DNA from: Acidobacteriota bacterium
Lineage (GTDB): Bacteria > Acidobacteriota > Terriglobia > Acidiferrales > UBA7541
Direction of reading: 5' to 3'
Assembly (NCBI GenBank): GCA_003154775.1
Contig: PMES01000148.1
Span: forward strand, 89,500 to 153,499
Length of the DNA: 64,000 nt
Positions 6,931-14,485 of this stretch are shown here, piece by piece (position 1 is the first letter of the stretch; every line of letters starts with the position of its first letter). The position numbers and the translations under genes are program-made. The notes beneath the pieces are model-generated. The model was given only the letters and a program-made list of their open reading frames with translations. It was not told the DNA's origin and searched no databases.

Positions 6931-9105
6931 ATGCCGAATCCTCTCAGCACGCAATTTTTACGGTCCATGGACTGGATCGTTTGCAAGACGGCGAGTATCA
7001 CCTTCAATACCTTTCAATACTTCAACAAGCGCAATCCCAACCCTTCCGTTACCCCGCAGTGGTCCGATAAGCCGCTCCTGAAATCCTGGGAAAAGACCAA
7101 GCCGACGCTCGGCTTCCCTCGGCAGACGGATTCCCTCTGCCCGGCCTGCGTGAAGGAGGCCCGCGACGCCATCATCACGGGCAAAAAAGATTGGCGCGAC
7201 CTCATGAATGAAAAGGTCGGCGAAATCAAGGCGCAGATCGTCGAGCGCGACGGCCAGGTGTGGATGATCAAGGATTGTCCGCAGCACGGCCACTACGAAG
7301 ACCTCATGGCCATGGATGCCAGCTTCCTGAAGTGGATTGAGTCGCAGTTCCCCGGGCGTGATATTCCGGCGCACAACGACGAAGGCCTGCACAGGCACGG
7401 CTCGTCGAACGTCCGCTATGGCCGCGGCGCCGTCCTCACCGTGGATCTGACCAACCGCTGCAACATGATGTGCGATCCGTGCTTCATGGATGCCAACCAG
7501 GTTGGCTACGTCCACGAGCTTTCCTGGGAAGAGATCACCGAAATTCTGGATAATGCGGTAAAGATCAAGCCGCGCCGCCAGATGTCCGTGCAGTTCTCCG
7601 GCGGCGAGCCCACCATGAGCCCGTATTTCTTCGACGCCATCCGCTACTCGCGCAAGGTCGGCTACAACTCCGTGCAAGCCGCCACCAACGGCATCGCATT
7701 TGCCAAGAGCAAGGAATATTGCAAGAAGGCCTTTGCAGCCGGGCTGCGCTACGCCTATCTCCAGTTCGATGGCATCGGCAACGACGCCAACAGCCATCGC
7801 CAGATTGGCAACCTCTTCGACGTCAAGCTGCGCGCCATCGAAAACATGCACGAAGCCGGCATCGAAATCGTGCTCGTTGTGACCATCGTCAACAACGTGA
7901 ACAACGATCAGGTCGGCGCCATCGTCAAGTTCGCGATGGAAAACCCCAAGAGAATCGCCTTCATCAGCTTCCAGCCGGTTTCCTTTACCGGGCGCGATGA
8001 AGACATCACTCCCGAGCGGCGTCTGCGCCAGCGCTACACCCTTTCGCACCTCGCCAACGATGTCAGCAAGCAGGTTGGCCGCATCGAGCCCACGCGCGAT
8101 TGGTTCCCCATCTCCTTTATCAGCACCTTCGCGGGTTTCGCGGACATGGTCAAGGGCAACGAATCCCAGTGGGGTTCGGTCTCCTGCGGCTGCCACCCCA
8201 ATTGCGGCGTGGGCACGGCCATCATGATCAACAAGGAAACCAAGGAATGGGCCCCCGTGCCGCGCTTCCTGGATGCCCAGCAACTGACCGCGGATGTCAC
8301 CGCGATCACCGATGCCGCGCGCGGCAAGAGCTTCTCCAACTTCATGATGGCCATGGCCCTCTTGAAGAACTACAAGCCCTTTGAAGGCCCCAAGGGCTTG
8401 AAACTGTATGACCTCTTCAAGAAATTTGATAAGACCTGGGCGCTCACAAAAGGCTCCACCAGCAAGTACGGCAAGACCTCTCCGGAGCGCACCTATGAAG
8501 ACGCCATGAAACGCCGCGCGCAGGATCCCTGGAACTTCCTGTTTATCGCCGGAATGTGGTTCCAGGATCTCTTCAACTACGACTTCCGCCGCACCGAGAT
8601 GTGCATCATTCCCTACGGCACGCAGCAGGGCGAAATCAGCTTCTGCGCGTACAACACCGGCATCGGCTGGCGCCAGATCATCGAAAACATGCACAAGAAC
8701 GCCACCGTGGCCGAGTGGTACAAGACCCACGGCAAGCATGAAATCTACGCCAAAGGCAAGAACGTCAACCTCGGCTCGTACGAGCACTCGCTTGTGATCG
8801 ACGCGGACGATGCAGCGCGCGTCCGCCACATCGAGCATGACATCCCGGTGACCGCCGCCGAAGAAAACCGCCTCCGCCGCAAGACGGCTCTCGAAGAGCA
8901 GGCCAAGGTTCGCGCCATCTACGAAGAGCTCGTTCTGAAGAAGCCGCAGCCGACCGTCGTACAGATCGGCGCGGTCAGCGACATCGCCAAGGCGGTGCCG
9001 GCCAACTTCACCAACGCGAACAAGCCCCTAACCATCGCCCCGGCCAACGGCAACGGCTCTACAGCGGCCAAGGAAACAGCCGCCGAAGCCGTAGCCGGCG
9101 ACTAA
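6931..9105 (+). CDS. Radical SAM enzyme, tetraether/membrane-spanning lipid synthase-like
   Basis: This 724-residue protein has a radical SAM core: TNRCNMMCDPC gives the Cx3Cx2C cluster at Cys177, Cys181 and Cys184, and FSGGEPT (222-228) is the GGE motif. Before the core is a Cys-rich module, CPAC at 70-73 and DCPQHGH at 115-121, of the form seen in MJ0619-like and Tes-type enzymes. SCGCHPNC (418-425) may bind another cluster. The region after residue 450 is long and helical, and the tail beyond 690 is Ala/Asn rich. Family knowledge: Tes couples lipid tails to make archaeal tetraethers, and bacterial relatives are tied to membrane-spanning or branched GDGT lipids in Acidobacteriota. That specific reaction is inferred here; the radical SAM assignment is secure. 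A terminator follows. Confidence 0.85.
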   Translation: MPNPLSTQFLRSMDWIVCKTASITFNTFQYFNKRNPNPSVTPQWSDKPLLKSWEKTKPTLGFPRQTDSLCPACVKEARDAIITGKKDWRDLMNEKVGEIKAQIVERDGQVWMIKDCPQHGHYEDLMAMDASFLKWIESQFPGRDIPAHNDEGLHRHGSSNVRYGRGAVLTVDLTNRCNMMCDPCFMDANQVGYVHELSWEEITEILDNAVKIKPRRQMSVQFSGGEPTMSPYFFDAIRYSRKVGYNSVQAATNGIAFAKSKEYCKKAFAAGLRYAYLQFDGIGNDANSHRQIGNLFDVKLRAIENMHEAGIEIVLVVTIVNNVNNDQVGAIVKFAMENPKRIAFISFQPVSFTGRDEDITPERRLRQRYTLSHLANDVSKQVGRIEPTRDWFPISFISTFAGFADMVKGNESQWGSVSCGCHPNCGVGTAIMINKETKEWAPVPRFLDAQQLTADVTAITDAARGKSFSNFMMAMALLKNYKPFEGPKGLKLYDLFKKFDKTWALTKGSTSKYGKTSPERTYEDAMKRRAQDPWNFLFIAGMWFQDLFNYDFRRTEMCIIPYGTQQGEISFCAYNTGIGWRQIIENMHKNATVAEWYKTHGKHEIYAKGKNVNLGSYEHSLVIDADDAARVRHIEHDIPVTAAEENRLRRKTALEEQAKVRAIYEELVLKKPQPTVVQIGAVSDIAKAVPANFTNANKPLTIAPANGNGSTAAKETAAEAVAGD

Positions 9106-9141
9106 CGCCCTTGTCATCCTTGTAGCGGTCGCCTTCTGCTT

Positions 9142-9171
9142 GCCCGCCGCAGGAGGGAGGCGGGCGCTTTT
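9142..9171 (+). terminator. Terminator after the radical SAM gene
   Basis: GCCCGCC (9142-9148) pairs with GGCGGGC (9159-9165) across a 10-base loop and is followed by GCTTTT. It lies 37 bases beyond the radical SAM stop codon. Confidence 0.7.
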
Positions 9172-9265
9172 GGCTGGCCTTGTTTGCAGTGCGGCGGCTT
9201 GCCGCCGCTTTTACGGGCGCAACCCCGGTACCAATCTGTCATCTTGAGAGCGGCCCGCTCTCTCG

Positions 9266-9289
9266 ACGGCCCCGGTTTTCCGGGGCCGT
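9266..9289 (+). terminator. Hairpin/terminator upstream of the SDR gene
   Basis: A perfect 10-bp stem ACGGCCCCGG (9266-9275), loop TTTT, and CCGGGGCCGT (9280-9289), then TTCCATTTT. It may back up the terminator at 9142-9171 or act as a leader hairpin for the SDR gene 40 bases downstream. Confidence 0.65.
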
Positions 9290-9328
9290 TTCCATTTTCT
9301 GCGCTATCCTTAGGCGAGGAGAACTCCC

Positions 9329-10066
9329 GTGTCGCGAAAACTGGAAAGCCGCATTGCGCTGGTCACTGGTGCCAGCCGCGGCTTGGGCCGCGCCATGGCC
9401 ATCGCCTTGGCCGGCGCGGGCGCGCAAGTGGCCGTGAACTACCGGAAGGAGCAGGCTGCGGCAGAGGAGGTCTGCGCGGCGATTCGGAAACTCGGTTCGC
9501 GCGCCATCGCTCTCCAGGCTGATGTTTCCATCGCCGCGGAGGTCGATCGCCTGATCACTGCCGTCGAGCGCGACCTCGGCTCCGTGGACATCCTCGTGAA
9601 TAACGCCGGGATTTCCCAGATCAAGCCATTCGGTGAGCTGACGGAAGCCGATTGGGACCACCTCCTTGACGTCAATCTCAAGTCCGCCTTCCTCGTCACC
9701 CAGCGCGTCCTCCCCGGAATGCGCCAGCGCCGCTGGGGCCGCATCATCAATCTTTCCTCCGTCGCGGCACAAACCGGCGGCGTCATCGGTCCCCACTATG
9801 CCGCGTCCAAGGCGGGACTCATTGGCCTGACGCACTCCTACGCAGCGCTGCTCGCCAAAGAGGGCATCACCGCGAATGCGATTGCCCCGGCGCTCATCGC
9901 AACGGACATGATTACCTCCAATCCCAACGCTTCCGCGGAACGCTTGCCCGTGGGCTTCTTCGGCTCGCCGGAAGAGATCGCGCGGGTCGCGGTTCTGCTC
10001 GCGGAAAGCGATTTCATCACCGGCCAGACCATCAGCGTGAATGGCGGCTGGTACATGACGTCGTAG
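9329..10066 (+). CDS. SDR family oxidoreductase, FabG-like
   Basis: A 245-residue classical short-chain dehydrogenase. TGASRGLG near residue 14 is the NAD(P)-binding glycine motif, NNAG the structural motif, and SSVAAQTGG... YAASK the Ser-Tyr-Lys catalytic set. The C-terminus ends in the usual GQTISVNGGWYMTS. The sequence is closest in style to 3-oxoacyl-ACP reductases, but many SDRs of this type act on other substrates, so the substrate is open. It starts with GTG at 9329 after a GGCGAGGAGA site. No fatty-acid synthesis genes are adjacent. The neighbouring radical SAM gene may be involved in lipid chemistry, but the two are separated by terminator-like hairpins. Confidence 0.88.
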   Translation: MSRKLESRIALVTGASRGLGRAMAIALAGAGAQVAVNYRKEQAAAEEVCAAIRKLGSRAIALQADVSIAAEVDRLITAVERDLGSVDILVNNAGISQIKPFGELTEADWDHLLDVNLKSAFLVTQRVLPGMRQRRWGRIINLSSVAAQTGGVIGPHYAASKAGLIGLTHSYAALLAKEGITANAIAPALIATDMITSNPNASAERLPVGFFGSPEEIARVAVLLAESDFITGQTISVNGGWYMTS

Positions 10067-10138
10067 CGCGGCACCTGCGTTATAATTAAACCTTAAGCGA
10101 AGTAGCCCATCGAAAGCCCATCTGGAGGTTTCCCGGCA

Positions 10139-10360
10139 ATGCCCATCTACGAATACATCTGCGAAGACTGCAACGAGCGCTTTGAAAAGATCGTCATCAA
10201 CAAGCAACAGGAGATCTCCTGCCCCAAGTGCTCCAGCAAGAAAGCCGCGATCCAGCTTTCCGTTTTCGCCACGGCCGGCTCCGACAAATCCTCCACGCCC
10301 TCGGGCGGCTTCTCCGGTGGAGGCGGCGGCTGCTGCGGTGGCGGCTGCTCCTGCCACTAA
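10139..10360 (+). CDS. FmdB family zinc-ribbon protein
   Basis: A 73-residue protein beginning MPIYEYICEDCNERFE with CxxC (residues 8-11) and a second CPKC pair (28-31), the FmdB/CxxC_CXXC_SSSS zinc-ribbon signature. The tail is a Gly/Cys-rich GGGGGCCGGGCSCH. FmdB-type proteins are small putative regulators of unknown detailed role. An AGGT-containing site (TGGAGGTTT, about 10124) lies before the ATG at 10139. It follows the SDR gene in the same direction with 72 bases between. Confidence 0.88.
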   Translation: MPIYEYICEDCNERFEKIVINKQQEISCPKCSSKKAAIQLSVFATAGSDKSSTPSGGFSGGGGGCCGGGCSCH

Positions 10361-10402
10361 GCCTCGCAGGCCTGCGGATTTCTTTCCATCGCCCTGACCC
10401 AC

Positions 10403-10515
10403 GTCATCCCGAGCGAAGCGACCCGATTTTTCTTGTGCGCCGAATTATGGCGCGTCGGGTCGCGCAGCGCGGTTTGTGCGCCCCGTACGCTTCGTCGGGG
10501 TCGAAGGGTCGCTCT
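10403..10515 (+). repeat. Dispersed repeat family A, inverted copy
   Basis: It begins GTCATCCCGAGCGAAGCG and runs through a GCGCGTCGGGTCGCG core to CGTCGGGGTCGAAGGGTC. The same unit is present in reverse orientation at 15051-15158 and 15661-15769, and in shorter form at 15961-16035 and 16908-16983. It has internal dyad symmetry, so the transcript could fold. Confidence 0.8.
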
Positions 10516-10646
10516 GCCTCCTTAAGGGGTGACAACGCTTTCTGTAGGTGCATGACTTCAGTCGTGCGTTCATGCGGGGCTGAAGCCCCACACCTACAAC
10601 GGAACTCGTGCGCTTGCAGCACTTTTCCAGCATGCAAGAATGGGAA

Positions 10647-10662
10647 TGTCGGCGCGCCGACA
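10647..10662. repeat. 16-bp perfect palindrome, copy 1
   Basis: TGTCGGCGCGCCGACA reads the same on both strands and recurs at 10989-11004. The flanks are also alike: each copy is preceded by an A-rich GAATG or AAATG and followed by AATTGT or ATGTTAATTG. It could be a protein-binding site or the core of a small dispersed element. Confidence 0.6.
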
Positions 10663-10988
10663 ATTGTACTTAACGGACTAGTTAACATGGTCGAAGAAAA
10701 CAAAAGAGTTATAGGGGAACACATTTGGTTGGAGGTACCCCCCACCCCCCTGTTTTTGCGGATGTACGGGAATAATTGGACTTACGGGCGACCCTCGCGG
10801 ATGTACGGGAATGATTAGACTTAGTGGCGAGTGACGAGTGGCTAGTGGCGAGTGGCCGGAGAGATCCTTCGACTCGCCCGCCGCGGCGGACTCGCTCAGG
10901 ATGGACATCCTTCACCGGATGTCCAGTTGTCAGTTTTAAGTATTAAGAAAATGCGGAAGAAGGAGAGAGGCGCTGCAAGGTTCAAAAA

Positions 10989-11004
10989 TGTCGGCGCGCC
11001 GACA
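10989..11004. repeat. 16-bp perfect palindrome, copy 2
   Basis: Identical to the palindrome at 10647-10662, 342 bases away, in the same non-coding block and with similar flanks. Confidence 0.6.
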
Positions 11005-11375
11005 ATGTTAATTGGTGTTGGAGTAAACAGAGGGCTTAGAGAAGCGCGGTTATAGTTCACTTCCTCTATTCCCTTTACTTCCTTTGCTTCCCTTACTTCC
11101 TTCGGATATCCCCCACCCCCGTGTTTTTGCGTAAGTAGGGGAAACAAAGGGGTTACGGGAGAAATTCGTGGATGTAGGGGAAACAAAGGAGTTAGCGGGT
11201 GCAGGAGCGAAGGTGGGGCGAAGGACAAGGGGGTGGGACGTTCCGAAATGGCACAAGAGCAGCGTCCCCTCAGCATAACGGGTGGAGTTTAGCACATTAT
11301 TTACCGTTTGTCTACTATTATTTAGTGGGTACTAGTTTCGAAACTGGTACTCGCTCGGAAGTGGGAACCCCAAGA

Positions 11376-11400
11376 CCCGGCCTCACACCACGAGGCCGGG
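11376..11400 (-). terminator. Hairpin downstream of the small-gene cluster
   Basis: CCCGGCCTC (11376-11384) pairs perfectly with GAGGCCGGG (11392-11400) across a 7-base loop. On the minus strand it lies 56 bases past the stop of the last small gene (11456) and is followed by TCTTGGGGTT. It is a plausible terminator for that cluster, although the T-run is weak. Confidence 0.55.
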
Positions 11401-11455
11401 GCACTCAGAGTTTACTTCGCGATTGTTGCCGGGCCGCCAGCCGTCGGTTTGAAAA

Positions 11456-11818
11456 CTAGCTACCCCTGTCTGGTCGGGGTATATCAAGGATGATTTTTTT
11501 CACTCTGCGCTTTTGCTTGATAGACTCCGCTTCGCCTTTCATAGTCAGAGTCACGTCATCATAATAGACGTCCCCCTGAGTGGAGCGTCTCTTACCTTTA
11601 ATTAGTTTTGCGACAATCAATGTTTCGATGGCGTGCTGGATTTCCTGATACGCTTGCTTGCGTTGTTCGGGGCTCTTCTCTGATTGGGGTTTCAGAGCCC
11701 TCATTAAATGCATGGTTCCGCTATCGTAACCGGGGTGGTCATATAGGTAGATCAAGATTGCTTCTTCTGTCTCACCGAATTCACCTGCTACCTCTATTTC
11801 AGTAGGCTTGCGTACCAT
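11456..11818 (-). CDS. Small winged-helix-like protein, unknown
   Basis: About 120 residues, beginning MVRKPTEIEVAGEFGETEEAILIYLYDHPG. The pattern of helices followed by a hairpin (AIETLIVAKLIKGKR ... GDVYYDDVTLTMKGEAESIKQ) looks like a small winged helix, which would suggest DNA binding, but I do not recognise the family. The tail is basic. The start could also be ATG at 11824; the one at 11818 has GGGAAGGGA at better spacing. A GTGATAGAATC promoter-like module lies at 11840-11850. It is the last gene of the minus-strand cluster, and its base composition is less GC-rich than the core genes. Confidence 0.6.
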   Translation of the reverse strand: MVRKPTEIEVAGEFGETEEAILIYLYDHPGYDSGTMHLMRALKPQSEKSPEQRKQAYQEIQHAIETLIVAKLIKGKRRSTQGDVYYDDVTLTMKGEAESIKQKRRVKKIILDIPRPDRGS

Positions 11819-11839
11819 TTCCATTCCCTTCCCGAGCGT

Positions 11840-11850
11840 GATTCTATCAC
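11840..11850 (-). promoter_or_regulatory. Extended -10 promoter-like module, copy 1
   Basis: On the minus strand GTGATAGAATC contains TGATAGAAT, an extended -10 form (TGnTAnAAT). Here it sits inside an inverted repeat GCGTGAT-TCT-ATCACGC. It lies about 16-22 bases before the start of the gene at 11818/11824. Copies occur at 13492-13502, 13890-13900 and 14728-14738, with a diverged one at 12839-12849. Confidence 0.6.
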
Positions 11851-11937
11851 GCTCCGATCTGAGCGCATTCAAAGTAAGGCATGAACAAACTTGAAATATG
11901 CTCGCGTACTGGCGCTGTCGTGGCAGAGCCAATTTGT

Positions 11938-12585
11938 TTACTCGCTGTCCACATCGTTATAACGTATGCACATTTTAAGGATGTCAGGCTCCCCTTGCAT
12001 GGCAATTCCGCTTCCAGTGCAGAAATTTGTCCAGTGCTTTTTGTCGAAAATGTCGGTGTAAATGATTCGACCGTAAAAAATAATGAAGTATTGACCGCTC
12101 TCAAGTCCTTTGCGCAAGTCCAACGGGGAAATAGCTACTGGCTTATCTCCATACCGGGTCACGTTGATGGTAACTGGAAAAGGCGAGTTTGGAAAAACAG
12201 CGCCAGCGTAAAACCTGTTGTGGGGATGACCTACCGAAAAATCGAAGGACGGCACCTCGCCCTTCATAAGTGCAGTAGCAATTAGGTCTGCCTCGACTTG
12301 TCTCGCCGGGGTTTTGCCGAAATTCGTCACTTGAAGTGTGGCTGGAGTAGTTGCGCCCTCCAATGGAAAATTGGCAGGCAAGACGTAACCTATCCAGGCT
12401 CGCTCGGCCAGCTTAACCTGTTGCTGCATAACACGAAGTTGAAAGAAGTAGACTATCAGTACTGCCAAGCCCACGACGATGCCAGCACGTTCTGGAAATC
12501 TTGGATTCTTGACAATCTGTTTAAGCTTGCTCACAAGCTCTCTAATCGTTTTCATAGACGTTCCGGGCGCAACATGATCTTTCAT
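11938..12585 (-). CDS. Single-pass membrane protein, unknown
   Basis: A 215-residue protein with one strong transmembrane segment at about 34-51 (AGIVVGLAVLIVYFFQLR). A coiled stretch VMQQQVKLAERAWIG follows, and then an extracytoplasmic beta-rich domain (LQVTNFGKTPARQVEADLIATAL ... GQYFIIFYGRIIYTDIFDKKHWTNFC). Membrane proteins with an AWIG motif and a 'tNfGktPA' strand are widespread hypothetical proteins; their function is not known to me. Its ATG overlaps the stop of the upstream zinc-ribbon gene by four bases (ATGA), so the two are probably translated together. A second ATG at 12555 is possible. Confidence 0.65.
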   Translation of the reverse strand: MKDHVAPGTSMKTIRELVSKLKQIVKNPRFPERAGIVVGLAVLIVYFFQLRVMQQQVKLAERAWIGYVLPANFPLEGATTPATLQVTNFGKTPARQVEADLIATALMKGEVPSFDFSVGHPHNRFYAGAVFPNSPFPVTINVTRYGDKPVAISPLDLRKGLESGQYFIIFYGRIIYTDIFDKKHWTNFCTGSGIAMQGEPDILKMCIRYNDVDSE

Positions 12586-12821
12586 TGCACGCGAACCTTC
12601 GCGGTATGTGTCTGGATTTCAAAAACTCGCTGGCCCCGCTGATATGCTTGTGCTTCATCAAGCTTGAGCCATATTAGTGCATCGTTTTCGCAACCCGGTT
12701 TACCGCACACAACGCCGCTGGATGGATGGCCTGCTGGAAGGTACGGTTCGTCCGAATAACCGGGCGGTTTCACGCTTCCGCCTGTAGGCTTGCCACATTT
12801 CTCGCATCGGGCGATTGCCAT
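12582..12821 (-). CDS. Small zinc-ribbon protein
   Basis: A 79-residue protein with CEKCGK at residues 6-11 and VVCGKPGC at 37-44, so four cysteines can hold one zinc. A Gly/Pro-rich linker lies between, and a C-terminal beta segment (RVFEIQTHTAKVRVQ) follows. Function unknown. GGAGGAATC gives a good ribosome binding site before ATG at 12821, and a diverged promoter module (GTGATGAAATC, 12839-12849) lies just upstream. It is coupled by ATGA overlap to the membrane protein downstream. Confidence 0.65.
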   Translation of the reverse strand: MAIARCEKCGKPTGGSVKPPGYSDEPYLPAGHPSSGVVCGKPGCENDALIWLKLDEAQAYQRGQRVFEIQTHTAKVRVQ

Positions 12822-12838
12822 GATTCCTCCACGGCGCG

Positions 12839-12849
12839 GATTTCATCAC
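12839..12849 (-). promoter_or_regulatory. Diverged copy of the promoter-like module
   Basis: GTGATGAAATC on the minus strand, followed by CGCGCCGTGGAGGAATC and then ATG at 12821. It differs from the other copies at two positions, but keeps the same placement relative to the ribosome binding site. Confidence 0.45.
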
Positions 12850-13475
12850 GCACTCGGTTGCGGATTCCTTTTGGCCGCCGGTCCATACGTCCCGATTAAA
12901 GCCTCGGCTTCCTTACAATCCGCAACGTAGTTCTGGACCGCAAGAAACTTTCCAATCAGAAGCAGCGTACAGGTGGTTGCGGTCGTCGTTGCCTGTGTGA
13001 TCTCTTCTTCAGTGTAAGCGGGTTTTGCAACTGCGCCCGTGAATCGGCGGCCCAGTTGAAGCATTCCAGTGTGAGCGTAGCTGCACATCGCGGCCCAACT
13101 TCGAGCCCGCAGGTTCTCAAAGAATCCTTGTGCCTGATACTTTGCGTCTATGGCCTGTGCCATCTCCACCATGTTCAATGGTAAACGGTCGTCTCGTTCA
13201 AAAACCTGTAGCTGCGCTTCCGTGGCACAAAAATTCACCCACAAGCCGCGATAGACCCCCTCGACAATGCTTCGGACCAGTGCGAATGCGGAACCAATTT
13301 TGTCGTTGCGGATTGAAAGCAGCATGGCCTCGTGGTGCTCGATGATTTGGGTGAGAGTGCCCATGACGATTACGCCACGCAAATCATCGGGATATGAGTG
13401 CCGGGCAAGAATGGCTTTTGCTTTACCCATTATCCCTTCGACCGTTTCGAGGTGTTTCGTAGTTTCTGGTGTCAT
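12846..13475 (-). CDS. Hypothetical helical protein
   Basis: A 209-residue, mainly helical protein with a conserved-looking centre: IIEHHEAMLLSIRNDKIGSAFALVRSIVEGVYRGLWVNFCA and RSWAAMCSYAHTGMLQLGRRF. The SxxxLxRsxxE pattern followed by an SYxHtG motif resembles the DUF6988/DUF5677-like groups of uncharacterised proteins often found in accessory regions; that placement is tentative. Start ATG 13475 follows GGAGGGTCC. Its stop lies 24 bases before the zinc-ribbon gene start. A promoter-like module lies at 13492-13502. Confidence 0.65.
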   Translation of the reverse strand: MTPETTKHLETVEGIMGKAKAILARHSYPDDLRGVIVMGTLTQIIEHHEAMLLSIRNDKIGSAFALVRSIVEGVYRGLWVNFCATEAQLQVFERDDRLPLNMVEMAQAIDAKYQAQGFFENLRARSWAAMCSYAHTGMLQLGRRFTGAVAKPAYTEEEITQATTTATTCTLLLIGKFLAVQNYVADCKEAEALIGTYGPAAKRNPQPSA

Positions 13476-13491
13476 GGACCCTCCAAGCGTG

Positions 13492-13502
13492 GATTCTATC
13501 AG
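13492..13502 (-). promoter_or_regulatory. Extended -10 promoter-like module, copy 2
   Basis: CTGATAGAATC on the minus strand (TGATAGAAT core), followed by CACGCTTGGAGGGTCC and the ATG at 13475. Confidence 0.6.
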
Positions 13503-13628
13503 GCATCGGTAACTTTGGCGTACCGTACTTAATTGTTAGATGGAGACAGAGGCTTCCAAGGCGCGTGCTTTCTTCTTGTCGTCAGAAGATACTTCGGGGT
13601 GTGAAAATCGTTCGAGAAGAGTCCCTGA

Positions 13629-13859
13629 TTAGCTGCGGCGCACGTGGCTCAAGTCGCATTTCGGATTTCGTTTGAGATGTTCAAAGTGCGGCCCTTGTTT
13701 TCCGCCAGCCACCATCGGCTTAACTGGCTTTCGACATTTCGGATTTGGACAGCGAAATCCCAGCTTGCCAGCCGGGATTTTGAGCTTCAGAGCGTCAGCC
13801 ACTTCCCGAATCGCGTTCGCAAGATCAACGTCAATCAGGCATTCATTTATTTTGGGCAT
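13629..13859 (-). CDS. Small zinc-finger protein (CoiA-like finger)
   Basis: A 76-residue protein. After a helical N-terminus (MPKINECLIDVDLANAIREVADALKLK) comes a metal-binding part: FRCPNPKCRKPVKPMVAGG, then PHFEHLKRNPKCDLSH. The arrangement Cx4C...Gx4HFxHx6C resembles the zinc finger at the front of CoiA-type competence nucleases, but no nuclease domain is attached. It could bind nucleic acid or act as a small modulator; the function is unknown. A consensus promoter-like module lies at 13890-13900, with AAGGGAAGAG before the ATG. Confidence 0.65.
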   Translation of the reverse strand: MPKINECLIDVDLANAIREVADALKLKIPAGKLGFRCPNPKCRKPVKPMVAGGKQGPHFEHLKRNPKCDLSHVRRS

Positions 13860-13889
13860 TGCGGTCTCTTCCCTTCTTAACTTAACGCG

Positions 13890-13900
13890 GATTCTATCAC
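13890..13900 (-). promoter_or_regulatory. Extended -10 promoter-like module, copy 3
   Basis: GTGATAGAATC on the minus strand, followed by CGCGTTAAGTTAAG and an AAGGGAAGAG ribosome binding site. The start codon at 13859 is about 31 bases downstream. Confidence 0.6.
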
Positions 13901-13923
13901 GCGCCGACCTGCGCGACGGCCCG

Positions 13924-14367
13924 TCACTCTCGATTCTTCCTGTCCTTTCGGCGTGGAACGTGTTCTTTGCGCACTCTCTTTTTTCGCTCTAATGGCTTCA
14001 GCCATCCAACCACAATCTTTGAAAGTTCTTTCCCTACAGGCCCGAAGAATTCTTTGCCAAATGCCTTGCCGCCTGCTACCCCTGCACTTATAGCAAAAAT
14101 CACGGAGATTCCCACTGCGGGATATTGGGAAAATGTGACCATCAGTCCCTGCGCTTGCGCCGGATCAATCGGATTACGCATTCGTGGAATCTCGTACTTG
14201 ATTCGCACTTCCGCACCCGGCCACCGCTTCGAGATTTCATTTCGCAGAGTCGGCAGCGCATGCTGAAGTGCGGTCGCGTCGTGCCTTGGGTAGGGGAAAG
14301 GAACAAATACTTCGGATTCTTGATCGGCACTGTTATTACCGCTTACAACTCTCACCAGCGGGGCCAT
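13924..14367 (-). CDS. Hypothetical protein with a hydrophobic segment
   Basis: A 147-residue protein. The N-terminal half is soluble (SEVFVPFPYPRHDATALQHALPTLRNEISKRWPGAEVRIKYEIPRM). A hydrophobic segment AVGISVIFAISAGVAGG (about 84-100) may span the membrane. The tail is very basic (KPLERKKRVRKEHVPRRKDRKNRE), so it would lie in the cytoplasm. I recognise no family. It starts at ATG 14367 after GGAGGGTT. It is the one cluster gene without an obvious promoter-like module directly upstream. Confidence 0.55.
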   Translation of the reverse strand: MAPLVRVVSGNNSADQESEVFVPFPYPRHDATALQHALPTLRNEISKRWPGAEVRIKYEIPRMRNPIDPAQAQGLMVTFSQYPAVGISVIFAISAGVAGGKAFGKEFFGPVGKELSKIVVGWLKPLERKKRVRKEHVPRRKDRKNRE

Positions 14368-14485
14368 TTAACCCTCCTTCACTGCGATCTCCGCGCTTCG
14401 GGCCAAACCATCTGGTTCTTACCCCATTCCTGTGGCCGGATTCCGGCATGCGCCGATCTGCGCGCCCTGAACTGGCAATGTCCAT

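Larger units (their letters stand above)
10361..11455. repeat. Repeat-rich intergenic block
   Basis: Over 1 kb with no gene I can support. From left to right it holds a family-A dispersed repeat (10403-10515), an inverted structure with TGTAGGTG and CACCTACA ends (10543-10598), two copies of the palindrome TGTCGGCGCGCCGACA (10647-10662 and 10989-11004), two diverged copies of a CCCCCCACCCCC...TTTTTGCG element (about 10733-10816 and 11105-11195), a GATCCTTCG...CTCAGGAT repeat (10861-10902), and a near-palindrome at 11329-11350. Open reading frames here are short, on both strands, and follow the repeats. Confidence 0.75.

Noticed and set aside
6958..8838. 626-aa open frame on the minus strand
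   Set aside because: It lies opposite the radical SAM gene and shows no domain motif.
10404..11459. Several 70-190-aa frames on both strands
   Set aside because: They cover dispersed repeats and palindromes, lack ribosome binding sites and show no protein motif.
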